Shown one piece after another: positions 42,624 through 51,944 of a DNA stretch of 64,000 nucleotides; position 1 is the stretch's first letter; every line of letters starts with the position of its first letter. Under the pieces are notes generated by a model, which was given only the letters and a program-made list of their open reading frames with translations, did no database searches and was not told the origin of the DNA. This DNA comes from Duganella aquatilis. Its GTDB lineage: Bacteria > Pseudomonadota > Gammaproteobacteria > Burkholderiales > Burkholderiaceae_D. The stretch covers positions 884,476 through 948,475 of the forward strand of contig NZ_WKJL01000001.1 in NCBI RefSeq assembly GCF_009674565.1, given 5' to 3'. The position numbers and the translations under genes were made by a program.

Positions 42624-44174
42624 ATGTTCCAACAAGGACTGAGCGGCTTGAATGCTGCATCCAAATCGCTGGACGTCATCGGCAACAACATCGCCAATGC
42701 CAGCACCGTGGGCTTCAAGAGTTCGCAGGCGCAGTTTGCCGACTTGTACGCCAACTCGCTGAACGGCGTGTCGGGCAACAATCCCGGGATTGGTGTGTCT
42801 GTTTCCAAACTGGCGCAGCAATTCACGCAGGGCAATATCGAAACCAGCAGCAACCCGCTGGACGTGGCGATCAACGGCGGCGGCTTCTTCCGCCTGGTGG
42901 TCAACGGCGCGGTCGAGTACTCGCGCAATGGCCAGTTCCATGAGGACGCCAGCCACACGCTGGTCAACGCCCAGGGCGCGCAGCTGACCGGCTACCTGTC
43001 GAACAGCGCCGGCGTGATCCAGCTCGGTTCGCCGGTGCCGCTGACCTTGGACAAGTCCGACCTGACCCCGGTGGAAACCACCGAAGCGAATTTCCAGCTG
43101 AACCTGAGCTCGGCCGAGAAAGTGCCGGCCACCCAGCCGTTCGACGCCAACGACCCGACCAGCTACAACAAGCAGACCGTGCTGAACGTGTACGACTCGC
43201 TGGGCACCTCGCACATCATGACGACCTATTACGTCAAGACCGATGCCAACACCTGGGACGTGTACGCCGCCGCCGACAACAAGGAAATCGTCTCGGCCGG
43301 CGTGGCTGCCGCCGTCAACAGCGATCCGGCCGTGGTGCAGGCGCGGCTCGACTACAACAACGCCGTCAAGGCGGTGCCGGCCGATGCGACCGCCGTCGCC
43401 GCGGCGGCCGGCGCCTACGCTGGCGTGGCGCACGACGCCATGGTGGCCGCCGCCCAGGCGGCCGGCGCCAGCGACGACCAGGTAGCCGCCATCGACGCCG
43501 CCTATGCCGCCATCGATCCGGGTCCTACCGGCTCGATCACCGGCAAGACGCCGGACCAGATCAACGGCCTGCTGGCCGCCGCCATCACGGTGCCGGCGGT
43601 CAAGGTCGGCACGCTGCTGTTCACCAAGAACGGCGCGCTCGACCCGCAGGCGATGGCGCTGATGGACCCGCCGCAAACGCTGCCGTTCCAGATCCAGCTG
43701 CCGATCTTCCCGGACACCGGCGCGCAGGAACCGATGACGGTCGCCACCACCTTCGACAAGACCACCCAGTACGGCAGCGTCACCAACGACCTCGGCTCGA
43801 CCCAGAACGGCTACTCGGCCGGTTCCTGGCAGCGTTATTCGATCGACGAGAACGGCGTGATCCTGGGCCAGTACAGCAACGGCAAGTCGCGTCCCATGGG
43901 CCAGATCGCCATGGCCAACTTCGCCAGCGTCGACGGCCTGACGCCACTGGGCAACAATGCCTGGGCGGAAAGCTCGACCTCGGGTCCGCCAACCATCGGC
44001 GTGCCGAACGCCGGCTCGATGGGCCAGCTGCGCTCCAGCGCGGTGGAAACCTCGAACACCGACCTGACGGCCGAACTGGTCAACATGATCACCGCGCAGC
44101 GCGTCTACCAGGCCAATGCGCAGACCATCAAGACCGAAGACTCGATCCTGCAGACGCTGGTGAACCTGCGTTGA
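42624..44174 (+). CDS. flgE: Flagellar hook protein FlgE with Ala-rich insertion
   Basis: A 516-residue hook subunit, about 110 longer than the 402 of E. coli. It has the N-terminal D0 helix (MFQQGLSGLNAASKSLDVIGNNIAN), the outer domains, and the C-terminal TDLTAELVNMITAQRVYQANAQ. Residues about 220-326 form an Ala-rich, helix-like insertion (MVAAAQAA, AAIDAAYAAI) placed after TWDVYAAADNK and before KVGTLLFTKNG, a point where other FlgE chains continue directly. It is probably surface-exposed on the hook. Confidence 0.94.
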   Translation: MFQQGLSGLNAASKSLDVIGNNIANASTVGFKSSQAQFADLYANSLNGVSGNNPGIGVSVSKLAQQFTQGNIETSSNPLDVAINGGGFFRLVVNGAVEYSRNGQFHEDASHTLVNAQGAQLTGYLSNSAGVIQLGSPVPLTLDKSDLTPVETTEANFQLNLSSAEKVPATQPFDANDPTSYNKQTVLNVYDSLGTSHIMTTYYVKTDANTWDVYAAADNKEIVSAGVAAAVNSDPAVVQARLDYNNAVKAVPADATAVAAAAGAYAGVAHDAMVAAAQAAGASDDQVAAIDAAYAAIDPGPTGSITGKTPDQINGLLAAAITVPAVKVGTLLFTKNGALDPQAMALMDPPQTLPFQIQLPIFPDTGAQEPMTVATTFDKTTQYGSVTNDLGSTQNGYSAGSWQRYSIDENGVILGQYSNGKSRPMGQIAMANFASVDGLTPLGNNAWAESSTSGPPTIGVPNAGSMGQLRSSAVETSNTDLTAELVNMITAQRVYQANAQTIKTEDSILQTLVNLR

Positions 44175-44185
44175 TGAGGTAAATC

Positions 44186-44926
44186 ATGGACCGCCTCGTC
44201 TATACCGCGATGACCGGCGCCCGGCACGTGATGGAGCAGCAAGCCACCGTGTCGAACAACCTGGCCAACGCCACCACCACCGGCTTCCGCGCCCAGCTCG
44301 ATACCTTCCGGGCGGTGCCGGTGGTGTCGGAGGGCTTGCCGACGCGCGCCTTCGTGGTCGATTCCACGGTCGGCACCGACTTCCGCTCGGGGCCGATCGA
44401 GACCACCGGGCGGCCGCTCGACATCGCCATCCGCGACCAGGGCATGATCGCGGTGCAGTCGGCCGACGGCTCGGAAGCCTACACCCGCAACGGCAGCCTG
44501 AAGGTGACCGAGAACGGCATCCTGCAGACCACCAGCGGGCAGACGGTGATCGGCGACGGCGGTCCGATCGCGGTGCCGCCGGACACCAAGATCACCATCG
44601 CCAGCGACGGCACCATCAGCGTGACGGACGACAACTACGCGCCGGGGCCGTCCAACGTCCTCGGCCGTATCAAGCTGGTCAACCCGGACACCAAGACGCT
44701 GCTGCGCGGCGACGACGGCCTGTTCCGCCAGGCCGACGGCACGCCGGCCCAGGCCGACGCCAACGTGCGCGTGGTCGACGGCGCGGTGGAGGGCAGCAAT
44801 GTCAATCCGGTCGATTCCATGGTCAACATGATCAGCCTGGCAAGGCAGTTCGAAATGCAAATGAGCCTGATGAAGAACGCCGAGAATAACGCCGCAAAAG
44901 CCACCCAGATCCTCGCTTTGAGTTGA
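44186..44926 (+). CDS. flgF: Flagellar proximal rod protein FlgF
   Basis: A 246-residue rod protein. It begins MDRLVYTAMTGARHVMEQQATVSNNLAN, contains the rod/hook FlgE-like core (VGTDFRSGPIETTGRPLDIAI) and ends with VDSMVNMISLARQFEMQMSLM. It is shorter than FlgG and lacks the FlgG-specific insert. Confidence 0.95.
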   Translation: MDRLVYTAMTGARHVMEQQATVSNNLANATTTGFRAQLDTFRAVPVVSEGLPTRAFVVDSTVGTDFRSGPIETTGRPLDIAIRDQGMIAVQSADGSEAYTRNGSLKVTENGILQTTSGQTVIGDGGPIAVPPDTKITIASDGTISVTDDNYAPGPSNVLGRIKLVNPDTKTLLRGDDGLFRQADGTPAQADANVRVVDGAVEGSNVNPVDSMVNMISLARQFEMQMSLMKNAENNAAKATQILALS

Positions 44927-44996
44927 TGCGCTCTCCCGCATAATGCTTGCATGGGATGAACAGGTTTGATGTTCGTCCGGCATTGGGAGAAGCAAC

Positions 44997-45788
44997 ATGA
45001 TACGTTCGTTATGGATCGCCAAGACTGGCATGGAAGCGCAGCAGACGCAGATGGACGTCACGTCCCACAATCTGGCCAACGTCAGCACCAACGGTTTCAA
45101 GAAGTCGCGCGCGGTCTTCGAAGATCTGCTGTACCAGAACATCCGCCAACCGGGCGCGCAATCGTCGCAGCAGACCAATCTGCCGTCCGGCATGCAGCTC
45201 GGCACCGGCGTGCGCACCGTCGCCATCGAGCGCATCCACACCCAGGGCAATCCGCAGTCGACCGGCAACGATAAAGACATCATGGTCAACGGCAGCGGCT
45301 TCTTCACCGTGCTGCTGCCGGACGGCACCACCGCCTACACCCGCGACGGCTCGTTCCAGCGCGACCAGAACGGCCAGATGGTGACCTCGGAAGGCTTCAC
45401 GCTGCAGCCGGCCATCACCATCCCGATCACCGCGCAGTCGATCACGGTGGCGCGCGACGGCACCGTCTCGGTCAACATCGCCGGCACCAACGGCGCCACC
45501 ACCACCCAGCAGCTGGGCAGCCTGCAGCTGGCCACCTTCATCAACCCGACCGGGCTGGAATCGAAGGGCGAGAACCTGTACGTGGAAACCACCGCTTCCG
45601 GCGCGCCGCAGCAGAACACGCCGGGCACCAACGGCACCGGCACCATCCTGCAGGGCTATGTGGAAACCTCGAACGTCAACGTGGTGGAGGAGATGGTGAA
45701 CATGATCCAGACCCAGCGCGCCTACGAGATCAATTCCAAGGCCATCACCACTTCCGACCAGATGCTGCAAAAGCTGACGCAGATGTAA
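44997..45788 (+). CDS. flgG: Flagellar distal rod protein FlgG
   Basis: A 263-residue distal rod subunit starting [37 protein letters not shown], with the FlgG-specific [15 protein letters not shown] segment and C-terminal [21 protein letters not shown]. It is 70 bp after flgF, in the same operon. Confidence 0.96.
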   Translation: MIRSLWIAKTGMEAQQTQMDVTSHNLANVSTNGFKKSRAVFEDLLYQNIRQPGAQSSQQTNLPSGMQLGTGVRTVAIERIHTQGNPQSTGNDKDIMVNGSGFFTVLLPDGTTAYTRDGSFQRDQNGQMVTSEGFTLQPAITIPITAQSITVARDGTVSVNIAGTNGATTTQQLGSLQLATFINPTGLESKGENLYVETTASGAPQQNTPGTNGTGTILQGYVETSNVNVVEEMVNMIQTQRAYEINSKAITTSDQMLQKLTQM

Positions 45789-45798
45789 GGACGCGACC

Positions 45799-46455
45799 AT
45801 GAAACACGCCATCACTCTTGCCGCCGTCGCCGCCTTCCTGTGCGGCTGCCAGGCCACGCCGACCTCCATCGTCAGTTCGCCGAAGACCGCCCGTCCGCTG
45901 ACCAGCGAGCAGCTGCAGGCGGTGCCGAACAACGGCGCCATCTACCAGGCCGCCGCCTTCCGCCCGGTGTTCGAAGACCGCCGCGCGCGCCACGTGGGCG
46001 ACGTGCTGACGCTGGTGATCACCGAGCGCACCTCGGCCAACAAGGCCGCCACCGCCGCCGGCAACAAGTCGGGCAGCGTCAGCGCCACCCTGCCGGGCAA
46101 ACTGAGCAGCACCTTCGGCAGCCCGCTGACCGCCGCCACCACCAACACCTACGCCGACGGCGACAACCAGACCGCCAGCAACGCCTTCACCGGCACCATG
46201 GGCATCACGGTGGTGGAAGTGCTGAGCAACGGCAACCTGATCGTGGCCGGCGAAAAGCAGATCGGCATGAACAAGGGCACCGAGTACATCCGCTTCTCCG
46301 GCATGATCAATCCGGACAGCATCGCCACCGGCAACACCGTGCAGTCGACCGCCGTGGCCGACGCCCGCGTCGAGTACCGCACCGCCAACCATATCGACAG
46401 CGCCGAGCTTTCCTCGATGGCCTCGCGCTTCTTCCAAAGCCTGCTGCCGTTCTGA
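45799..46455 (+). CDS. flgH: Flagellar L-ring lipoprotein FlgH
   Basis: A 218-residue outer-membrane ring lipoprotein. The N-terminus MKHAITLAAVAAFLCGC has a lipobox with lipidated Cys-17. Conserved segments are YQAAAFRPVFEDRRARHVGDVLT, NGNLIVAGEKQIGMN and the end SAELSSMASRFFQSLLPF. It forms the L-ring round the distal rod. Confidence 0.95.
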   Translation: MKHAITLAAVAAFLCGCQATPTSIVSSPKTARPLTSEQLQAVPNNGAIYQAAAFRPVFEDRRARHVGDVLTLVITERTSANKAATAAGNKSGSVSATLPGKLSSTFGSPLTAATTNTYADGDNQTASNAFTGTMGITVVEVLSNGNLIVAGEKQIGMNKGTEYIRFSGMINPDSIATGNTVQSTAVADARVEYRTANHIDSAELSSMASRFFQSLLPF

Positions 46456-46460
46456 CGATC

Positions 46461-47579
46461 ATGAAAACTTCCCTCAAAGCCGCCTTGCTGGTCTGCCTGA
46501 CGCTGTCGGCGCCGTTCAGCCATGCCGAGCGCATCAAGGACCTGGCCGCCATCGCCGGCGTGCGTAACAACCAGTTGCTGGGCTATGGCCTGGTGGTCGG
46601 CCTCGACGGCTCGGGCGACCAGACCACGCAGACGCCGTTCACCGTGCAGAGCGTGGTGTCGATGCTGCAGCAGCTGGGCGTCAACCTGCCGCAGGGCGGC
46701 ACCCAGCTGCAACTGAAGAACGTCGCGGCCGTGATGGTGACCGCGACGCTGCCGCCGTTTGCGCAGCCGGGCCAGCAGCTCGATATCACCGTGTCGTCGA
46801 TGGGCAACGCCAAGAGCCTGCGCGGCGGCACGCTGCTGATGACGCCGCTCAAGGGCGCGGACGGCCAGGTGTACGGCATGGCGCAGGGCAATGTGCTGGT
46901 CGGCGGCGTCGGCGTGCAGGCCGGCGCTGGCGGCGGCGGCAGCTCGCTGACCGTCAACCACCTGAGCGTGGGCAAGATTTCCGGAGGTGCAACGGTGGAG
47001 CGCGCGGTCGCCACCAATCTGGGCGAAGGCAATATGATCAAGCTGGAGCTCAACAACGCCGACTTCGCCACCGCCAGCCGCGTGGTGGAAGCGATCAACG
47101 ACAAGTACGGCGCCGGCATCGCCTACGCGCTCGACAGCCGCGTGATCCGGGTGCAGGCGCCCAGCAGCAGCGACCAGCGCGTGAGCTTCATCGGCACGCT
47201 GCAGGACATGCAAGTCAATCCGGCCGAGCAGCCGGCCAAGGTGATCATGAACGCCCGCACCGGTTCGGTGGTGATGAACCGCGCGGTGACGCTGGAGACG
47301 TGCGCCATTTCCCACGGCAATCTGTCAGTATCGGTCAACGCCGATACCCAGGTGAGTCAGCCTAACCCGCTGTCGGGCGGCCGCACCGTGGTCACGCAGA
47401 ACCCGCAAGTTGGCATCAAGCAAGATGCCGGCAAGGTGATGCTGGTCAAGGGCGGCGCCTCGCTGGCCGACGTGGTCAAGGCGCTCAACGCCATCGGCGC
47501 CACGCCGCAGGACCTGCTGTCCATCCTGCAGGCGATGAAGGCCGCGGGATCGCTGCGCGCCGAACTGGAAATCATTTAA
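46461..47579 (+). CDS. flgI: Flagellar P-ring protein FlgI
   Basis: A 372-residue periplasmic ring protein with a signal peptide (MKTSLKAALLVCLTLSAPFSHA). The typical LLGYGLVVGLDGSGDQT block follows, with the long conserved core through VVTQNPQVGI and KVMLVKGGASLADVVKALNAIGATPQDLLSIL. The start ATG at 46461 was chosen because it opens the signal peptide; an upstream in-frame extension would overlap flgH. Confidence 0.96.
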   Translation: MKTSLKAALLVCLTLSAPFSHAERIKDLAAIAGVRNNQLLGYGLVVGLDGSGDQTTQTPFTVQSVVSMLQQLGVNLPQGGTQLQLKNVAAVMVTATLPPFAQPGQQLDITVSSMGNAKSLRGGTLLMTPLKGADGQVYGMAQGNVLVGGVGVQAGAGGGGSSLTVNHLSVGKISGGATVERAVATNLGEGNMIKLELNNADFATASRVVEAINDKYGAGIAYALDSRVIRVQAPSSSDQRVSFIGTLQDMQVNPAEQPAKVIMNARTGSVVMNRAVTLETCAISHGNLSVSVNADTQVSQPNPLSGGRTVVTQNPQVGIKQDAGKVMLVKGGASLADVVKALNAIGATPQDLLSILQAMKAAGSLRAELEII

Positions 47580-47591
47580 GCAGGTGCCCTC

Positions 47592-48557
47592 ATGACCAGC
47601 CCCACTTCCAACACCAATGACCTGACCAGCAAGTTTTCGCTGGACGTGCGGGATATGGGCAGCCTCAAGCAGTCCGCCCGCGCCGGCAGCCCGGCCGCGC
47701 TGAAGACCGCCGCCACCCAGTTCGAAGCGATGTTCGTCAACATGATGATGAAGAGCATGCGCGAGGCGACGCCGCAGGACGGCCTGACGGACAGCCAGCA
47801 GACCAAGACCTTCCAGACCATGCTGGACCAGCAGACCAGCCAGAACATCGCCAAGAAGGGCATCGGCCTGGCCGACATGCTGGTGCGCCAGCTCAACAAG
47901 CAGACCGACGCCCAGGCGCTGGCGCTCAGCGGCGAGGCGGCCGACAGCAGCAATGGCGCCAACGCCGGCAGCTTTGCCGGTGTCGCCAGCCTGATGGACG
48001 CCAAGCTGCAGCGCGCCATCGCCGCCGCCGGCGGCAATGCGGCCGCCGCCACGAGCAGTGCCACCGACGCCGCCAGCACCAGCAAGGGTTCGCAGGCGCC
48101 GCACGTGCGCAGCTTCCAGGAAAAACTGGCGGCGCACGCGGAAGAGGCCAGCAAGGCCACCGGCATCCCGGCCAAGTTCATGCTGGGCCAGGCCGCGCTG
48201 GAATCGGGCTGGGGCAAGCGCGAGATCAAGGGCCGCGACGGCACCAACAGCAACAACCTGTTCGGCATCAAGGCCACCGCCGACTGGAAGGGCAAGGTGG
48301 TCGAGGCCACCACCACCGAATACGTCAACGGCAAGGCGCAGACCAAGGTCGAGCGCTTCCGCGCCTACGACAGCTATGCCGACAGCTTTAAAGATTACGC
48401 AAAATTACTTGCTAGCAACCCCCGCTATGAAAAAGTGCTGGCCAGCGCGGGCGACGCCAGCAGCTTTGCCCAGGGTTTGCAGAAGGCTGGCTACGCCACC
48501 GATCCGAATTACGCGACCAAGCTGACCAGCATCATCAAGCGCTCGCTGGCCGGTTAA
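47592..48557 (+). CDS. flgJ: Flagellar rod assembly protein/muramidase FlgJ
   Basis: A 321-residue two-domain protein. The N-terminal rod-capping domain (about 30-105) has ATQFEAMFVNMMMKSMREA. The C-terminal glucosaminidase domain (about 175-320) has the catalytic Glu in ALESGWGKREI and the NNLFGIKA motif. It cuts peptidoglycan to let the rod through and caps it. The Ala/Ser-rich linker is at about 105-170. Confidence 0.96.
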   Translation: MTSPTSNTNDLTSKFSLDVRDMGSLKQSARAGSPAALKTAATQFEAMFVNMMMKSMREATPQDGLTDSQQTKTFQTMLDQQTSQNIAKKGIGLADMLVRQLNKQTDAQALALSGEAADSSNGANAGSFAGVASLMDAKLQRAIAAAGGNAAAATSSATDAASTSKGSQAPHVRSFQEKLAAHAEEASKATGIPAKFMLGQAALESGWGKREIKGRDGTNSNNLFGIKATADWKGKVVEATTTEYVNGKAQTKVERFRAYDSYADSFKDYAKLLASNPRYEKVLASAGDASSFAQGLQKAGYATDPNYATKLTSIIKRSLAG

Positions 48558-48610
48558 TCAAGTTTTGGCACGGCTTGCCGTTACCACTCATAACATAGAG
48601 CAAACATATC

Positions 48611-50572
48611 ATGTCCAGTCTTCTCAGCATCGGTAAAAGCGGTTTGTTGGCGGCCCAGGTCGGCTTGTCGACCACGGGCAACAACATCACCAACGCCAAC
48701 ACGCCCGGCTACAACCGCCAGGTCGCCATCCAGGGCGATACCGGCACCCAGTACCAGGGCTTCGGCTACGTCGGCTCGGGCACCGAGATCCAGGCTGTGC
48801 GCCGCTATTACGACAATTTCCTGGCCACCTCGCTGCGCAACGCCGAGGCCAACCAAGCCTCGCTGGACGCCTACAACGGCCAGATCAGCCAGATCGACAA
48901 CCTGCTGGCCGATCCGACCGCCGGCCTGTCGCCGGCCCTGCAGGACTTTTTCAGCGGCGTGCAGGACGCCACCGCCAGCCCGGCCTCGGCCGCCGCGCGC
49001 CAGTCGCTGCTGTCGAACGCGCAGTCGCTGGCCTCGCGCTTCCAGGCCATGAGCGCGCGCCTGACCGAGATTTCGTCCGGCGTCAACACCACCATCGTCT
49101 CCAACGTCAACGAAATCAATTCCTACGCGACGCAGATCGCTTCGATCAACAACACCATCGCCGGCCTGACCACCGACCAGGCGGCGCCGAACGACCTGCT
49201 GGACAAGCGCGATCAGATGCTGACCGAGCTCAACAAGCTGGTCAAGGTCACGGTCACGCCGGGCGACAACAATATGCTCAACGTCCAGTTCGGCACGGGG
49301 CAGCCGCTGGTGGTGGGCAACAAGCCGTTCCAGCTTGCCACCTCGACCTCGCCCACCGACGTCAGCCGCGTGACCATCGGCTACCAGAGCACCAACGGCA
49401 CCGCCTTCAGCGAGCTGCCGGATTCGGTGTTTACCGGCGGCCAGCTGGGCGGCCTGATGGAATTCCGCGACGGCGCCATGGACAAGGCGCAAAACGCGCT
49501 GGGCCAGGTGGCGGCCAGCCTGGCCACCGCCTTCAACGCCCAGCACGTGCTGGGGCAGGACCAGAACGGCGACCTCGGCACCAATTTCTTCAATCCGATC
49601 CAGGCCTATGTCGGCACCAACTCGCACAACTCGCCGGCCAGCACCGCGTCGGTGACCGCGACCGTGACCGACGCCAGCGCGCTGACCGCCAGCGATTATA
49701 GCGTCGACTTCGACGGCACCAATTTCAACGTCACCCGCAAGAGCGACGGCAAGGTCACGCAGATCAATCCGTTCCCGCAGACCACGCCGCAGGTGATCGA
49801 CGGCGTCGCCTACAGCATCAGCGGCACGCCGGCCACCAAGGACAACTTCCTGGTGCGGCCGACCTACAACGCCGCCAGCAGCCTGTCGGTGGCGATCACC
49901 GACACCACCAAGATCGCGCTGGCGGCGCCGATCTCGACCGCGGCGCCGACCGCCAACGCCGGCAATGGCAAGATCACGGCCGGCACCGTCGACGCCAACT
50001 ACCTGACGCCGGGCAACCAGATCACGTCGACCTCGACGCTGACCTTCGACAAGGCCAGCGGCACGCTGTCCGGCTTCCCGGCCGGCCAGGACGTGACGGT
50101 TACCGTCAACGGCGCGCCGACGGTATATCCGGCCGGCACGCCGGTGCCGTACACCGACGGCGCCAACATCAGCTTCGGCGGCGTCAACTTCGCCATCAGC
50201 GGCACGCCAGCCGACCAGGACACGTTCACCATCGGCCCCAACACCAGCGGCGTCGGCGACAGCCGCAACGGCGCCTTGCTGGCCGGCCTGCAGACCAAGA
50301 ACGTGATGAACAACGGCACCGCCACCTTCCAGACCAGCTACGCGCAGATGGTCAACTTTGTCGGCACCAAGGCGCGCGAGGCGCAGATCAGCAGCACCGC
50401 CGCCGACGCCTCGGTCAAGCAGGCCACCGACGCCCAGCAAAGCGTGTCCGGCGTCAATCTGGACGAGGAAGCGGCCAACCTGCTGCGCTATCAGCAGGCG
50501 TACCAGGCCAGCGGCAAGGTCATGCAGGTGGCCAGCCAGTTATTTGATACATTGCTCAGCATCGGCAGTTAA
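48611..50572 (+). CDS. flgK: Hook-filament junction protein FlgK (HAP1)
   Basis: A 653-residue junction protein, about 100 longer than in E. coli. It has the N-terminal D0 (MSSLLSIGKSGLLAAQVGLSTTGNNITNANTPGYNRQ) and the C-terminal SGVNLDEEAANLLRYQQAYQASGKVMQ. The extra length lies in the outer domain (about 330-560) and contains two copies of the motif ISGTPA-x2-D-x-F. It joins hook to filament and is carried by FlgN. Confidence 0.95.
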   Translation: MSSLLSIGKSGLLAAQVGLSTTGNNITNANTPGYNRQVAIQGDTGTQYQGFGYVGSGTEIQAVRRYYDNFLATSLRNAEANQASLDAYNGQISQIDNLLADPTAGLSPALQDFFSGVQDATASPASAAARQSLLSNAQSLASRFQAMSARLTEISSGVNTTIVSNVNEINSYATQIASINNTIAGLTTDQAAPNDLLDKRDQMLTELNKLVKVTVTPGDNNMLNVQFGTGQPLVVGNKPFQLATSTSPTDVSRVTIGYQSTNGTAFSELPDSVFTGGQLGGLMEFRDGAMDKAQNALGQVAASLATAFNAQHVLGQDQNGDLGTNFFNPIQAYVGTNSHNSPASTASVTATVTDASALTASDYSVDFDGTNFNVTRKSDGKVTQINPFPQTTPQVIDGVAYSISGTPATKDNFLVRPTYNAASSLSVAITDTTKIALAAPISTAAPTANAGNGKITAGTVDANYLTPGNQITSTSTLTFDKASGTLSGFPAGQDVTVTVNGAPTVYPAGTPVPYTDGANISFGGVNFAISGTPADQDTFTIGPNTSGVGDSRNGALLAGLQTKNVMNNGTATFQTSYAQMVNFVGTKAREAQISSTAADASVKQATDAQQSVSGVNLDEEAANLLRYQQAYQASGKVMQVASQLFDTLLSIGS

Positions 50573-50588
50573 GGGATAGGGTAGCTCT

Positions 50589-51851
50589 ATGGTTATGCGC
50601 ATCAGCACCAGAACGATTTTCGACAACGGCTCCATGCAGATCACGTCGCTCAGCACGGCGATGTCGCGCACGCAGCAGCAGCTGTCGACCGGCCGCAAGA
50701 ACCTGACCGCGGCCGACGATCCGATCGCCACCGCGCGCGCGCTGGAAGTGACGCAGTCGCAGTCGCTCAACACGCAGCTGGCGACCAACCGCTCCAACGC
50801 CAAGGGCGTGCTGTCGATCGAGACCACGGCGCTGGCCAGCACCACGTCGATTCTGCAGGACATCAAGGATCTGGCGGTGAAGTCCGGCAACGGCTCGTAC
50901 ACCGACGCCGACCGCCAGTCGGTGGCGATCGAGCTGGAGGCGCGCCTGGCCGACCTGATGGGCGTGGCCAACACCGCCGACGGCGTCGGCGGCTATGTGT
51001 TCTCCGGCTACAAGTCGACCACCCAGCCGTTCACCAAGACCGCCACCGGCGCCGACTATCAGGGCGACCAGGGCCAGCGCTCGCTGCAGGTGGGCACCAC
51101 CCGCACCGTGCCGATCACCGATTCCGGCGCGTCCGTGTTCGAAGCCAACCGCACCGGCAACGGCACTTTCGTGACCACGCCGGACTCCGGCAATCTCGGC
51201 CGTGGCGGCAGCGGCATCATCAGCGCCGGCTCGGTCAAGGACGCCACCCAGCTGACCGGCCACCAGTACCAGATCAATTTCCAGGTGGTGCCGGCCACGC
51301 CGGGGGTACCGAAGCAGACCACCTACACGGTGACCGACATGACCACCGGCAATCCGGTGCCGCCGGCGCCGATTCCGGCCGAGCCGCAAGCCTATGTCAG
51401 CGGCCAGAACATCACCTTCGACGGCGTGCAGTTCGACATCCAGGGCGATCCGGCCGATGGCGACAGCTTCGGCGTGGCGCCGTCGACCAACCAGTCGGTG
51501 TTCACCACGGTGCAGAGCTTCATCGACCAGCTGCGCCAGCCCGGTTCCGGCGCCGCCGGCCAGGCCAGCCTGAACAATATGCTGAACCAGTTGCAGGTGA
51601 ATATCGACAACGCCGCCGCCAATGTGTCGGCGGTCAATTCGGCGGTCGGTTCGCGCCTGAAGGAGCTCGATTACCTCGACAGCTCGGGCGACGACGCCGG
51701 CCTGCAATATGCGACCACGCTGTCGACGCTGCAGGACGTCGACTATACCGCCGCCATTTCGCTGTTCACCCAGCAGCAGACCACGCTGACGGCGGCGCAG
51801 AAATCGTTCACCACCATGTCCGGCCTGTCGCTGTTCAATTACATCAGCTAA
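50589..51851 (+). CDS. flgL: Hook-filament junction protein FlgL (HAP3)
   Basis: A 420-residue flagellin-like junction protein, about 100 longer than in E. coli. The N-terminal flagellin-type helix has STAMSRTQQQLSTGRKNLTAADDPIATARALE, and the C-terminal helix has YTAAISLFTQQQTTLTAAQKSF. An enlarged middle region (about 150-310) contains IQGDPADGDSF, related to the motif in FlgK. Two ATGs (50589, 50595) are possible. Confidence 0.95.
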   Translation: MVMRISTRTIFDNGSMQITSLSTAMSRTQQQLSTGRKNLTAADDPIATARALEVTQSQSLNTQLATNRSNAKGVLSIETTALASTTSILQDIKDLAVKSGNGSYTDADRQSVAIELEARLADLMGVANTADGVGGYVFSGYKSTTQPFTKTATGADYQGDQGQRSLQVGTTRTVPITDSGASVFEANRTGNGTFVTTPDSGNLGRGGSGIISAGSVKDATQLTGHQYQINFQVVPATPGVPKQTTYTVTDMTTGNPVPPAPIPAEPQAYVSGQNITFDGVQFDIQGDPADGDSFGVAPSTNQSVFTTVQSFIDQLRQPGSGAAGQASLNNMLNQLQVNIDNAAANVSAVNSAVGSRLKELDYLDSSGDDAGLQYATTLSTLQDVDYTAAISLFTQQQTTLTAAQKSFTTMSGLSLFNYIS

Positions 51852-51872
51852 GTTCGCGTCTGCGCGCATAAA

Positions 51873-51902
51873 AAAACGGCCAGCTGTTCAGCTGGCCGTT
51901 TT
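51873..51902. terminator. Bidirectional intrinsic terminator between flgL and the giant gene
   Basis: Perfect 13-bp stem AAAACGGCCAGCT / AGCTGGCCGTTTT with loop GTTC, flanked by A and T tracts. It can end transcription of the flg operon from the left and of the giant repeat gene from the right. Confidence 0.92.
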
Positions 51903-51944
51903 GCATTGGTGCACCGGCTGCGCCGCCGGGGCGGCGCAGCGGTC

